Source: Elusimicrobiota bacterium (GTDB lineage: Bacteria; Elusimicrobiota; Elusimicrobia; UBA1565). From it: a stretch of DNA of 64,000 bases. Every line of letters starts with the position of its first letter. The first letter of the stretch is position 1. The stretch covers positions 1 through 64,000 of the forward strand of contig JACPXC010000027.1 in the NCBI GenBank assembly GCA_016196755.1, in the 5' to 3' direction. Below the pieces are notes generated by a model. That model saw only the letters and a program-made list of their open reading frames with translations. It searched no databases and had not been told where the DNA came from. The position numbers and the translations under genes were made by a program. Of this stretch, positions 8,044-16,694 are shown piece after piece.

Positions 8044-8682
8044 ATGCGTCGGATACTGCCTTTGATCCTCGCGGCTTCGGCGCTGAGCTGCCGCGGCACG
8101 GCGCCGGAGCTTTACGGCCCGGCCACGCTCGGCTACTCGGCCGTCCTGGTCCGCGGACGGGTCATAGTCCCCGACGGCGAGACTCGGGACGCCGCCCTGT
8201 GGATCAACCTCGAGTCCCCCAACGAGCGCTACCGGGTCCGGGTCCGGGCCAACGAGACGACCCTCTTGCGCATCGAGCCCGACGTCTACCGGCTCCATCC
8301 GACGCGCAACCCGCTGGGCTTCGTCCAGGCCAACCTCCACGTGAAGATCGCCGGGCGCAGCTACGCCGTGCCGTTCCCACGCGACATCCTGCGCAAGGAC
8401 CCCCTCGAGGTCAAGCCCACCAAGGTCATCGCCCTCGGGGTGCTCGAGGCGCGCCTCCTGCCCATCAAGCGCGGACACGAGGCGCGCGTCGAGGTGAGGC
8501 TCGACGACTCCAACAAGGCCCGCCGCCACCTCATCGAGGACATGATCGACCGCATGATGGACGCCAAGGCCTCGCTCGAGGTTCGCGACGCGGCCGTGAG
8601 CTGGACGCGCGCCCTCGAGCAGGCCCTGGTCCTCGTCCAGGGCGAGGCCGAGCGTAAAGCCACCTACAAAACTCCGCGATGA
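8044..8682 (+). CDS. predicted lipoprotein of unknown function
   Basis: A 212-residue protein with a lipoprotein signal: MRRILPLILAASALSC places the lipobox Cys at residue 16. The mature part has beta-rich segments (residues 30-140) and a C-terminal helical stretch. It matches no family I can name. The stop overlaps the ATG of the next gene (ATGA at 8679), so it is co-translated with the BadF-type kinase. Being between the SpoIID protein and sugar-phosphate genes suggests an envelope role. Confidence 0.7.
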   Translation: MRRILPLILAASALSCRGTAPELYGPATLGYSAVLVRGRVIVPDGETRDAALWINLESPNERYRVRVRANETTLLRIEPDVYRLHPTRNPLGFVQANLHVKIAGRSYAVPFPRDILRKDPLEVKPTKVIALGVLEARLLPIKRGHEARVEVRLDDSNKARRHLIEDMIDRMMDAKASLEVRDAAVSWTRALEQALVLVQGEAERKATYKTPR

Positions 8683-9470
8683 GCCGAGCCGTAGGCGCCG
8701 ACATCGGCGGCACCTGGGTCAGCGCCGTCCTCCTCGAGAATGACCGCCGTCCCCGCCGCGCCCGCGTCGCCCTGGCGGGACGGACCCCCGCCCGGACCCT
8801 CGAGGCCTTGCTGCGCGGCTGGGGCCTCGTCCGCGCCGACGCGCTGGTGGCCGGCGCCAAGGGCGCCGGCGGTCGCGTGGCCCCGCCCCACTGGCGCCGA
8901 GACTTCTCGCGCCTGACCCGGCGCCTGGTCGTCACCGGGGACCTCGAGCTGGCCCGCGACGCCGCCTTCGGCGGAGGCCCGGGAGTCCTGCTCATCGCCG
9001 GCACCGGCTCCGCGGCTTTGGCCGTGGGGCCTAGGGGCCGGACGGGCCGCGCGGGGGGACGGGGTCCCCTGCTGGGCGACGAGGGCTCCGGCTTCTGGCT
9101 CGGCCGACGCTGGCTCGACGGCCGCGGCGACCCCGAGGCGATGCGCTACGCGCGGCGCCCCGACGTCGTGGCGGCGGTCTCGTCTTTGGCGCCGGGCGTC
9201 TTGAGGCGGGCCCGCCGCGGCGCCCGCGCCGAGCGCGCCTTGGCGGAGGAGGCCGCGAGGCACCTGGCCGCGCTGGCCGAGCGCGCCGCGCGCGGCCTGT
9301 TCCCGGGCACGGTCCCGCTTTGCCTGCACGGCGGTCTGGCCGCCGACCGCTGGTTCAAGGCCCTGCTCCTGCGCCGGCTCGGGCGGCGCTTCCGCCTCGC
9401 TCCCCCGACCGAGACTCCCGAGGCCTACGCCGCTCGCCGCGCGGTCGAATTGCTATCATCACGGAAATGA
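8679..9470 (+). CDS. BadF/BadG-type ATPase, probable N-acetylglucosamine kinase family
   Basis: A 263-residue ASKHA-fold kinase. The phosphate-1 loop is GADIGGTWVSAVL at the N-terminus, the second glycine-rich motif is LLIAGTGSAAL (about residue 110) and GDEGSGFWLGRRW (about 133) is the signature shared with GlcNAc kinases. It is somewhat shorter than typical members (about 290-320). It may phosphorylate an amino sugar recovered from cell-wall turnover, which would suit the upstream SpoIID enzyme, but other BadF family members activate enzymes. Start ATG overlaps the preceding stop; stop overlaps the rpiB start. Confidence 0.8.
   Translation: MSRAVGADIGGTWVSAVLLENDRRPRRARVALAGRTPARTLEALLRGWGLVRADALVAGAKGAGGRVAPPHWRRDFSRLTRRLVVTGDLELARDAAFGGGPGVLLIAGTGSAALAVGPRGRTGRAGGRGPLLGDEGSGFWLGRRWLDGRGDPEAMRYARRPDVVAAVSSLAPGVLRRARRGARAERALAEEAARHLAALAERAARGLFPGTVPLCLHGGLAADRWFKALLLRRLGRRFRLAPPTETPEAYAARRAVELLSSRK
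9454..9459 (+). promoter_or_regulatory. possible internal promoter before rpiB
   Basis: An extended -10, TGCTATCAT, ends 7 nt before the rpiB ATG at 9467, inside the kinase gene. No -35 seen. Confidence 0.35.
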
Positions 9471-9925
9471 AGATCTCGCTCGGCGCCGACCATGCCGGCT
9501 TCCCGCTCAAGGGCCCCGTCGCCCAACGCCTCAGGGCGCTCGGCCACGAGATCCTCGACGTAGGGACGGACTCCCTGGCCGCCTGCGACTATCCCGACTT
9601 CGCCCTCGAGGTGGCCCGCGCGGTCGCCGAGGGCCGCGCCGAGCGCGGCGTGATGGTCTGCGGCTCCGGCGTCGGGGCGGCGGTAGCCGTCAACAAGGTC
9701 CCCGGGGCGCGCGGCTCGGTCTGCCACGACACTTTCTCCGCCCGCCAGGGCGTCGAGGACGATGACCTCAACATCCTCTGCCTCGGGGCGCGCATCATCG
9801 GGGAGTCCCTGGCGATGGAGGTCCTCGAGGCCTGGCTCAAGGCCCGATTCTCCGACGCCCAGCGCCACACCCGCCGCCGCGACAAGGTCACCGCCATTGA
9901 GAAGCGCTACGGCTCGAAGCTCTAG
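9467..9925 (+). CDS. rpiB: ribose-5-phosphate isomerase B
   Basis: A 152-residue RpiB/LacAB-family protein. It interconverts ribose 5-phosphate and ribulose 5-phosphate in the cytoplasm. Family marks are the start MKISLGADHAGFPLK, the motif CGSGVGAAVAVNKVPGARGSVCHD with the catalytic Cys region, and NILCLGARIIG. The full length is typical (about 145-155). Its product feeds the pentose-phosphate route and, through arabinose 5-phosphate, lies close to the Kdo pathway represented by the next gene, kdsC. Confidence 0.93.
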   Translation: MKISLGADHAGFPLKGPVAQRLRALGHEILDVGTDSLAACDYPDFALEVARAVAEGRAERGVMVCGSGVGAAVAVNKVPGARGSVCHDTFSARQGVEDDDLNILCLGARIIGESLAMEVLEAWLKARFSDAQRHTRRRDKVTAIEKRYGSKL

Positions 9926-10448
9926 CTCCGTCCTGCGCGGGCTCAAGCTCGTGCTGATGGACGTCGACGGCGTCCTGACCGACGGGAAGCTCTACCACCT
10001 CGTCGACAAGAAGGGGGAGCTCGTCGAGCTCAAGGGCGTCGACACCCAGGACGGCCTGGGCCTGGTCTGGCTGGCGACGCACGGGGTCAAGACCGGCGTC
10101 ATCAGCGGCCGCAGCTCCGAGGGCCTGGCCGCGCGGGCCAAGATGCTGCGCATGTCCTACATCGTCCAAGGCCAGGTCGAAAAGGTCGCCTCCTGGGAGC
10201 GCATCCTGCGCGAGGCCGGCCTGCGCGAGGACCAGGCGGCCTTCATCGGCGACGACCTCCCCGACCTGCCGCTCATCAAGCGCGCGGGCTTCGGCGTGGC
10301 GGTGGCCAACGCCCGACCCGAACTCAAGAAGGCGGCGCGCTTCGTCACGAAAGCCCGGGGCGGTGACGGCGCGCTGCGCGAGGTCGCCGAGCTCATCTTG
10401 AAGGCCCAGGGAAGCTGGGGCGCGATAGCCCGAGGCTGCGGGGCATGA
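9897..10448 (+). CDS. kdsC: 3-deoxy-D-manno-octulosonate 8-phosphate phosphatase (KdsC)
   Basis: A HAD-superfamily phosphatase without a cap domain, about 170-183 residues. The nucleophile motif is LMDVDGVLTDGK, followed by TGVISGRSSEGLAARA (motif II region) and FIGDDLPDLPLIKRAGFGVAVANA (motif IV), all typical of KdsC. It makes free Kdo for lipopolysaccharide, evidence for an outer membrane. The start is uncertain: TTG 9897 overlaps rpiB by 29 nt and has a weak AAGGT upstream; CTG 9933 and GTG 9951 are alternatives that still keep the first strand. Confidence 0.9.
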   Translation: MRSATARSSSSVLRGLKLVLMDVDGVLTDGKLYHLVDKKGELVELKGVDTQDGLGLVWLATHGVKTGVISGRSSEGLAARAKMLRMSYIVQGQVEKVASWERILREAGLREDQAAFIGDDLPDLPLIKRAGFGVAVANARPELKKAARFVTKARGGDGALREVAELILKAQGSWGAIARGCGA

Positions 10449-11137
10449 GGCGTCTGGCTCCAGCCGCGCTAGCCGCCCTACTCTGCGGCTGCCTCTCCCT
10501 GCAGGTCGGCGACGCCCCGCGCGCCTCCGTGCCGGTCCCTGAAGGCGCCGAGCTTGCCGCCAAGCCGGCCCCGCCCCCGACGGACAAAAAGGAACGCGCC
10601 TCGCTGGCCGACGCCCTCGAGCGCGTCGAGCGCGAGCGCTCCAGCTACAAGATCGGACCCGCGGACCTGCTCGAGATCACCGTCTACCAGGAGAAGGACC
10701 TCGACCGCAAGGTGCGCGTCAGCCCGGAGGGCACGGTCGGCATGCCGCTGGCCGGCACGATCTCCGTGGCCGGGCTGGGTGTGGCCGAGGCCGAGCGCGC
10801 GCTCACCGAGCGCCTGCGCCGCTTCATCATCTCGCCGCAGGTCTCGATCTTCATCACCGAGTACGGCAACAAGCAGGTCTACGTCCTGGGCGAGGTCGCC
10901 AAGCCCGGCTCCTACCCGCTGCCCACCGAGGCGCGCCTGAGCGTGCTCGAGGCCATCATCCTCGCCGGCGGCTTCACGCAGTACGCGGCGGTCGACAAGA
11001 CCCGGGTCATCCGCAAGGGCCGCGGCACCCAGGCCATCCTCATCGACATCACCGCCATCACCAAGCGGGGCGATAAGTCCAAAGACGTCCTGCTCGAGCC
11101 CAACGACGTCATCTACGTCCCGGAGAGCATCTTCTGA
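10445..11137 (+). CDS. polysaccharide export lipoprotein (Wza family)
   Basis: A 230-residue protein with a lipobox (ALLCGC, Cys at residue 16), a Poly_export domain (about residues 65-150, YKIGPADLLEITVYQEKDLD) and one SLBB domain (about 150-225, QVYVLGEVAKPGSYPL). Full Wza has two SLBB domains plus a C-terminal helix, so this is the short form that lacks its own outer-membrane pore helix. It should form the periplasmic or outer-membrane ring of a capsule or exopolysaccharide exporter with the Wzc-like kinase encoded next. ATG overlaps the kdsC stop. Confidence 0.88.
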   Translation: MRRLAPAALAALLCGCLSLQVGDAPRASVPVPEGAELAAKPAPPPTDKKERASLADALERVERERSSYKIGPADLLEITVYQEKDLDRKVRVSPEGTVGMPLAGTISVAGLGVAEAERALTERLRRFIISPQVSIFITEYGNKQVYVLGEVAKPGSYPLPTEARLSVLEAIILAGGFTQYAAVDKTRVIRKGRGTQAILIDITAITKRGDKSKDVLLEPNDVIYVPESIF

Positions 11138-12921
11138 TGGCCGACCCCGCGCCCGCCGTCGACACAGGCCTCGACATCGACCTGGCACAGTACATCCAGG
11201 TCCTCTCGCGCCGGCGCTGGATCATCGCCGCCGTGTTCACGGCCGTGGTACTGGGTGCGGCCGTCTTCGTCTATACCGCGCGCCCCGTGTACCAGTCCAC
11301 GGCGATGATCCTCATCGAGAAGGAGAAGCGCCCCCAGGCTTTCAACACCGAGGGGATGATGGTCGAGACCTCGGCCGACGACTACTACCAGACCCAGTAC
11401 CGCCTGCTCACGAGCCGCTCGCTCATGAAGACCGTCTACGAGCGCCTCAAGCTCTCCGAGGAACCCGAGTTCCCGGGCGGCCCCGGCTCCCTGGCCGGCC
11501 TCATCACCATCACCCCGCTGCGCTCGAGCCGCCTGGTCAACATCTCCGCCGAGTCGTTCTCGCCCGAGCTGGCCGCCAAGATCGCCAACGGGCTGGCCGA
11601 GGCCTTCGTCGACCAGAATATCGAGTCGAAGCTCTACATCTCAAAGGACATCCTGCGCGCCCTCTTCCCCGACGGGGAGTCCGCCGCGCCCTCGGCCGCC
11701 AGACGGCCGGTGACCGGCTACGAGTCCCTGCCGCCGGTGGTCAACAACCCGCTCATCCAGAACCTCAAGGGGGCCTACGCCGACCTCGAGGCGCGCTACG
11801 GCGAGCTCTCCGGCCGCTACACCCCCGAGCACCCCGAGCTCATCCGCCTCAAGTCCCAGATGACCACGCTCAAGACCCGGCTCGACGCCGAGACCCTCAA
11901 GGTCATCGACGTCATGAAGGCCGACCTCTCCGGACGCCTGCTCGGCAACAACGTGCGCATCGTCGACCCCGCCGAGGTCCCGGGAGGTCCCTTCAAGCCG
12001 CGAAAATCGCGGACCCTGACCTTGGCGGCCCTCCTGGGCCTCTTCGGAGGATATCTGATCGCGCTGGGAATCGACGCCCTCGACCAGACCCTCCACACCC
12101 AAGAGGACATCGAGCGCCGCTTGGGGCTGGCCTTCCTGGGCTCGGTCCCCAAGGCGACGCTGACCGGGGACTCGGCCGCCATCTACTCCGAGCTGCTCTC
12201 CGGACCCAAGTCGTTTACGGGCGAGGCGCTCAAGAACATACGCACGATGATCGGCTTCTCGGCGGCCGGCCGCGAGCAGAAGGTCATGCTCGTCACCAGC
12301 ACCGGCCAGGGGGAGGGGAAGACCTTCATGGCCGTCAGCCTCGCCATGGTCGTCGCCCAGCTCGGCGAGAAGGTCCTCCTCATCGAGGGCGACCTGCGCC
12401 GCCCCAACCTGCACCGGCGCTTCCAAGTCTCGCGCGAGCAGGGACTCAGCCATTTCCTGGCCCATTCGCAGGATGCGGAAGAGGCGTCGGCGCTGGTCCG
12501 GCCCTCGGGCACCCCGAACCTCGACGTGCTCATCTGCGGACATATCCCGCCCAACCCGTCGGAGCTGCTCAGCACGCCGCGGGCCGGGGCGCTCGTGCAG
12601 TGGGCGCGGACCCGCTACGACCGCATCCTCATCGACGGCACCCCGATCTTCCCCATCACCGACGCCCTGCTCTGGGGCCACCACGCCGATGCCGCGCTGT
12701 TTGTCGTCAAGTTCGGCGCGACCAACGCCACGCTGGCGACCAAGGCCGTGCAAAAGCTGCGCGAGAGCAAGCTGAGGCTGGCGGGGTCGGTGGTCAACCA
12801 GGTCACCTCGAAGGCGGGGTCGTACGGGGATTACTACTACTATTACTACTACTACCACTCGGACTACGCCGAAGAGGGCGGGAAGAAGGGGAAGAAGTCC
12901 GAGCCCTCCGCGGACGCCTGA
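11137..12921 (+). CDS. Wzz/Wzc-type polysaccharide co-polymerase with BY-kinase domain
   Basis: A 594-residue inner-membrane protein. The Wzz domain spans about residues 15-300, with membrane segments at about 28-46 and 288-310. A cytoplasmic tyrosine-kinase domain (about 360-570) follows. Walker A is STGQGEGKT. The A-prime motif reads LLIEGDLRRPN where BY-kinases usually have DxDxR, and Walker B reads ILIDGTPI instead of DxPP. The C-terminus carries a Tyr cluster (YGDYYYYYYYYHSDY), the usual autophosphorylation tail. It would control chain length and export with the Wza-like protein. The TGATG junction overlaps by 1 nt. Confidence 0.87.
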   Translation: MADPAPAVDTGLDIDLAQYIQVLSRRRWIIAAVFTAVVLGAAVFVYTARPVYQSTAMILIEKEKRPQAFNTEGMMVETSADDYYQTQYRLLTSRSLMKTVYERLKLSEEPEFPGGPGSLAGLITITPLRSSRLVNISAESFSPELAAKIANGLAEAFVDQNIESKLYISKDILRALFPDGESAAPSAARRPVTGYESLPPVVNNPLIQNLKGAYADLEARYGELSGRYTPEHPELIRLKSQMTTLKTRLDAETLKVIDVMKADLSGRLLGNNVRIVDPAEVPGGPFKPRKSRTLTLAALLGLFGGYLIALGIDALDQTLHTQEDIERRLGLAFLGSVPKATLTGDSAAIYSELLSGPKSFTGEALKNIRTMIGFSAAGREQKVMLVTSTGQGEGKTFMAVSLAMVVAQLGEKVLLIEGDLRRPNLHRRFQVSREQGLSHFLAHSQDAEEASALVRPSGTPNLDVLICGHIPPNPSELLSTPRAGALVQWARTRYDRILIDGTPIFPITDALLWGHHADAALFVVKFGATNATLATKAVQKLRESKLRLAGSVVNQVTSKAGSYGDYYYYYYYYHSDYAEEGGKKGKKSEPSADA

Positions 12922-12940
12922 TCCCGTAACAATTTAGCCG

Positions 12941-12969
12941 TTGAAATAGCCGCACCCCCCTGTTACCCT
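12941..12969 (+). promoter_or_regulatory. promoter of the coiled-coil/propeller gene
   Basis: TTGAAA (12941-12946), 17-nt spacer, TACCCT (12964-12969), then 7 nt to ATG 12977. Leaderless layout. Confidence 0.55.
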
Positions 12970-12976
12970 CCCGAGG

Positions 12977-15940
12977 ATGCCCGACAGCGTGTCCCCTGAC
13001 GATCCCGAGCTGCTGCTCGAGAACATAGGCAGCCTCGACACCGCGCGGATGACCCTGCGCTGGGCGCTGGAGCGCATCCGCGGGCTCGAGCGCTCCCATG
13101 CCGAGGTGCAGGAGCTCCTGCAGAAGTCCTACGAGGTGCGTCAGAAGTCCGAGGGCGAGCTCGACAACTATAAGAAGACCATCGAGGACCGCCTCAAGAA
13201 GCTGGCCGAGAAGGAGCGCTTCGTCGGCGATATGCAGCGCATCCTCAACGACCTCTTCAAGGGCGAGGTCGACGTGGCCGAGTTCGTCAAGCGCCGCGCG
13301 GCACTCGACGAGGAGCGCGCCACGCTCGAGTCGCGCGTGCGCCGCCGCCTCGAGGAGGCCGAATCCGCCCAGAAGCGCGAGGTGGAGGAGAACTCCAAGC
13401 GGCTGACCGAGATGGAGTCGGTCTACTCCGCCTCGCTGGCCGAGGCCCAGAGGCGCTTTCACGCCGAGCTCGAGCGCATAGAGGTGTCGCACGCCGGCGG
13501 CCTCAAGGCCGAGCGCGAGCGCTACGACCAGTTCCGCTCCCAGACCCACCTCGAGGCGGCCAAGACCGCCGACGAGTACCAGCGGCGCCTGCTCATCCTC
13601 GAGCACGAGTACGCCGCCAAGCGCCGCGAGCTGACCGAGGACCTGGACCGTCTCAAGGCGCGCCTTGGCGAGGAGGCCAAGGCCGCCGACGCGGCGCGCA
13701 TGGCCGAGGCCGTCCGGGCCGCCGGGCGCTGGGACCTGGAGCGCGCCGCGCTCGACGCCCGGCTCGTCGAGCGCGAGAGCACCCTGGCCGCCCTCGAGAA
13801 CTCCCTCAAGCAGGCCGAAGCCTCCTACTTCGAGCGCGACGAGGAGCGCCGCATGGAGCACGCCCAGGAGCTCGAGGTGGTGCGCGGCCGCGCCGCCGCC
13901 TCGGCCTCCGCCGCCGAGGCCCTCCTGGCCGACGCCCGGGCCGAGGTCGGCCGCCGCGAGGCCGCTTTCCAGGCCGAGCGCGTGGCCTGGGTGGGCGAGC
14001 GCAACACGCTGCGCGCCCGGATCGCCGACGAATACGAGGCCGTGGTCGAGGCCCTGCGCCGCGACGGCGCCGAGCAGTTGGCCAAGGTCGCCGCCGAGCT
14101 GCAGGCCGTGCGCGACCACGCCGCCGCCGCGGTCCGCGAGTTCGAGGGCGAGCGCGCCAAGCTCATCGACGAGCAGACCCAGCTGCGGCGGGTCGACGCC
14201 GAGCGCTTTTCCGACGCCCTGCGTCAGCTCGAGAAGCGCTTCCACGAGCGCGAGCTCGAGGGCCGGCGCGAGGCCGAGTCCGACCTCGAGGCCCTGCGCC
14301 GCCACTTCGAAGAGGCGCTCCAGCGCTCACGCGGCGACGGACGCAAGGAGGTCGAAGCCCACGCCCAGGAGGTTCAGACCCTGCGCGTCCGCCTGCGACA
14401 GCAGCAGGAGGAGCTGGCCCAGGCCCTCGAGGCCCAGGAGAAGCGGCGCAACGACGACCTGCGCGCCAGCGAGGCCGCACTCAGCGCCCGCCACGCCGAG
14501 GACGTCCAGCGCCTTCACGCCGACCGCGACGCCGCCCTGGCCCGCCAGGCTCGCGAGCACGAAGAAGCCCTGACCGAGGCCGCCGCGCGACTCGCGGAGA
14601 CCCTCGCCCGCGAGGCCGACGCGGCCCGCGGACGCGAGCTGGCCCACGCCCGCCAGACCGACGCGCTGGGCGAGGAAGCCCGGCGCCTGCGCGACGCATT
14701 CTCCAAGGAGCGCGAGGAGCTCCAGGCGCGCTTCGAGGCCGCCGTCGCCCGGCGCGGCGGGTCCCTCGAGGCCGAGCTGGCCGCGGTGCGCGCGAAGGCC
14801 ATCGAGGAGGCGAAGGCGGCCGAGTCCGAGCGCGCGGCCCTGGTCCGCGCCCACGAGGCCGCCCTGGCGGCCCAGACCGCCGCCCATCTCGCCGCCCTGC
14901 GCAAGGCCGCCGAGGAGCGCGCGGCCGAGCGCGCCGAGGAGGCGCGCCGCCGCGAGGACCGCCTGAGCGAGCTCGAGCGGGCCTTCGCGGAGACCCGCGC
15001 CTCCGGCGCCAAGGACGCCGCCGAGCAGCTCGAGGAGCTGCGCCGCCACTACCGCCGCGCCCTGCACGCCCTGCGCTCCGAGCTCGACCCCGACATGCCG
15101 GTCGAGGAGCGCCGAAAGCCGAGCGCGCTCGTCCACAAGGTCCCGCGCCGGTGGCCCTGGCTGGCCGCGGCGGCCCTGGCCCTCACCCTCGGCTCGGCCG
15201 CGCTGGTCGTCCGCCGGACCGCAGTTGCTCCCGAGTCCTCGGCGCCCGGCCGCGACCATCTGCTGGGCTTCTCGCATCCGACCGGCATGTTCTGGCAGGG
15301 CGACTCGCTGTGGGTCAGCGACTGGCACGAGCAGGCCGTCTTCCGCCTCGAGGAGAAGGGGGGGGCCATGGCCATCGCCGAGCGCTTCCCGCTGGACGGG
15401 GTCCATCCGACCGGCCTGGCCGTCTCGGGCGATGACGTCTTCATCACCGACTCCTGGGCGCGCCAGATCCAGCGCTGGCACCGCCAGGGCGGCGAGCTGG
15501 TCTTGACCGGGACCTGGGCCAGCCCCGGGCCCCAGCCCTCGGCGCTCTTTCATGACGGCGCGGGCCTGTGGTCGGCCGACGCGGCCCAGCGCCGCGTCTA
15601 CCGGCACTCGCTCGACGACCGTCTGAGCGTCGTCTCGTCCTACCAGATGGAGTTCCCGGTGGTCGGGCTGTGGGCCGACGCCGAGCGCTTCTGGTCCGCC
15701 GACACCGCCAACCGCCTCATCCACCGCCACCGCTACGACAAGTTCCTGAGCCTGATCGCCTCCTACGGCCTGCGCGAGCTCGATGAGGGCCGGACCCAGC
15801 TCTCCGCCTTCGCCATGCGCGGCGACCAGGTCTGGCTGGGGCGCGACGGCGACGCGCGCCTCATATCCCGCCCCCTGACGGGCTTCGAGCAGCGCGCCTG
15901 GTCCAAGGGGCTCTCGGCCACACGGCTGCCCGCGCCTTGA
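12977..15940 (+). CDS. giant coiled-coil membrane protein with extracytoplasmic propeller-like domain
   Basis: The 987-residue protein has three parts. Residues about 30-705 are an almost unbroken coiled coil rich in Glu, Arg and Ala. Residues about 724-745 are a single membrane segment (WPWLAAAALALTLGSAALVV) after a basic patch. Residues about 760-987 contain repeated units such as GDSLWVSDWHEQAVFRL, GDDVFITDSWARQIQRW and DGAGLWSADAAQRRVYR, spaced about 45 residues apart, as in NHL/SMP-type beta-propellers. The positive-inside rule places the coiled coil in the cytoplasm and the propeller outside. No signal peptide is present. The function is unknown; proximity to Wza/Wzc and the CBM-like protein suggests envelope or surface-glycan organisation. 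Confidence 0.75.
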   Translation: MPDSVSPDDPELLLENIGSLDTARMTLRWALERIRGLERSHAEVQELLQKSYEVRQKSEGELDNYKKTIEDRLKKLAEKERFVGDMQRILNDLFKGEVDVAEFVKRRAALDEERATLESRVRRRLEEAESAQKREVEENSKRLTEMESVYSASLAEAQRRFHAELERIEVSHAGGLKAERERYDQFRSQTHLEAAKTADEYQRRLLILEHEYAAKRRELTEDLDRLKARLGEEAKAADAARMAEAVRAAGRWDLERAALDARLVERESTLAALENSLKQAEASYFERDEERRMEHAQELEVVRGRAAASASAAEALLADARAEVGRREAAFQAERVAWVGERNTLRARIADEYEAVVEALRRDGAEQLAKVAAELQAVRDHAAAAVREFEGERAKLIDEQTQLRRVDAERFSDALRQLEKRFHERELEGRREAESDLEALRRHFEEALQRSRGDGRKEVEAHAQEVQTLRVRLRQQQEELAQALEAQEKRRNDDLRASEAALSARHAEDVQRLHADRDAALARQAREHEEALTEAAARLAETLAREADAARGRELAHARQTDALGEEARRLRDAFSKEREELQARFEAAVARRGGSLEAELAAVRAKAIEEAKAAESERAALVRAHEAALAAQTAAHLAALRKAAEERAAERAEEARRREDRLSELERAFAETRASGAKDAAEQLEELRRHYRRALHALRSELDPDMPVEERRKPSALVHKVPRRWPWLAAAALALTLGSAALVVRRTAVAPESSAPGRDHLLGFSHPTGMFWQGDSLWVSDWHEQAVFRLEEKGGAMAIAERFPLDGVHPTGLAVSGDDVFITDSWARQIQRWHRQGGELVLTGTWASPGPQPSALFHDGAGLWSADAAQRRVYRHSLDDRLSVVSSYQMEFPVVGLWADAERFWSADTANRLIHRHRYDKFLSLIASYGLRELDEGRTQLSAFAMRGDQVWLGRDGDARLISRPLTGFEQRAWSKGLSATRLPAP

Positions 15941-15965
15941 CGCCTACCGGGGCAAGCGCTAGAAT
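15937..15965 (+). promoter_or_regulatory. promoter of the CBM-like membrane protein gene
   Basis: TTGACG (15937-15942) overlaps the previous stop codon; 17-nt spacer; TAGAAT (15960-15965); 6 nt to the GTG at 15972. Leaderless layout. Confidence 0.6.
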
Positions 15966-15971
15966 CCCGCC

Positions 15972-16688
15972 GTGGCCGCGTTCGACTTCCTAGGGCTGAA
16001 AAAGGGCCTTTCCAACGAGGAGCCCCCGGCCTCGCGTCCCGAGCCCAAGGTTTCCACCCACACCGACGTCTGGAAGAAGCTCGTCGCCGCCGACGTCCTG
16101 CTGGCGCTTGCCTGCGCCGGCATCCTCGGCTGGCGCGTCGTGTCGCATCTGACCGCGGACCCCGTGATCCCGCCTCCGACCCGCCACGAGGCCAAGAAGC
16201 CGCCGCCCAAGGCCGCCGAGCCCGCCAAGCCGGAACCGTCTAAGGAAGAGCCGAAGCCGGAGCCGGCCAAGGCCGCCCCCAAGACCTCGGAGGCGGCACT
16301 TCCTCGCGATAACGCTCGGTCGGCCGAGGTCAAGAAGCCCGAGGCCGCGGTGCCCCTCGGACGCCCGTCGGTGCTGGCTGCCCCGCCGCCGCAGCGGACC
16401 GCCGCCCCCAAACTCAGCGGCGCCACCAAGGCCTCGGAGGCCAAACGCCAGACCCGCCCCGTGCCCTTCACCCACGCCTTCCCGGCCGCCAAGGAGGTCT
16501 ACCTCATAGGGCCCTTCCTCGTGCGCAGCGGCGGACGCAAGATGATGTTCAAGGATTCCAAGGGCGTCTGGGCCACGACGGTCTACCTGAACATAGGTCA
16601 GACCTACAAGTACCGTTTTGAAGTGGTCGAGGAGAAAGGCAAGCATCTGAGCGCCTCCCAGACCGTCGAAGTCCTGCCCGGCGATTGA
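15972..16688 (+). CDS. single-pass membrane protein with C-terminal AMPK-CBM-like domain
   Basis: A 238-residue protein: a short cytoplasmic N-terminus, a membrane segment (about residues 38-58), a Lys/Pro/Ala-rich linker (60-165) and a small beta domain (about 170-238, KEVYLIGPFLVRSGGRKMMF...YKYRFEVVEE). The latter resembles the glycogen-binding (CBM48/AMPK beta) Ig-like fold. A 39-bp repeat at 16288-16326 encodes SEAALPRDNARSAE in the linker and is shared with the gene at 4461. The domain may bind polysaccharide in the periplasm. GTG start is supported by the promoter. Confidence 0.65.
   Translation: MAAFDFLGLKKGLSNEEPPASRPEPKVSTHTDVWKKLVAADVLLALACAGILGWRVVSHLTADPVIPPPTRHEAKKPPPKAAEPAKPEPSKEEPKPEPAKAAPKTSEAALPRDNARSAEVKKPEAAVPLGRPSVLAAPPPQRTAAPKLSGATKASEAKRQTRPVPFTHAFPAAKEVYLIGPFLVRSGGRKMMFKDSKGVWATTVYLNIGQTYKYRFEVVEEKGKHLSASQTVEVLPGD
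16288..16326. repeat. 39-bp in-gene repeat, copy 2
   Basis: 38/39 identical to 4751-4789. Here it is read on the plus strand inside the Pro/Lys-rich linker of the CBM-like protein, i.e. in the opposite coding orientation from copy 1. It keeps the frame open in both settings. Confidence 0.85.
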
Positions 16689-16694
16689 CCGTTA

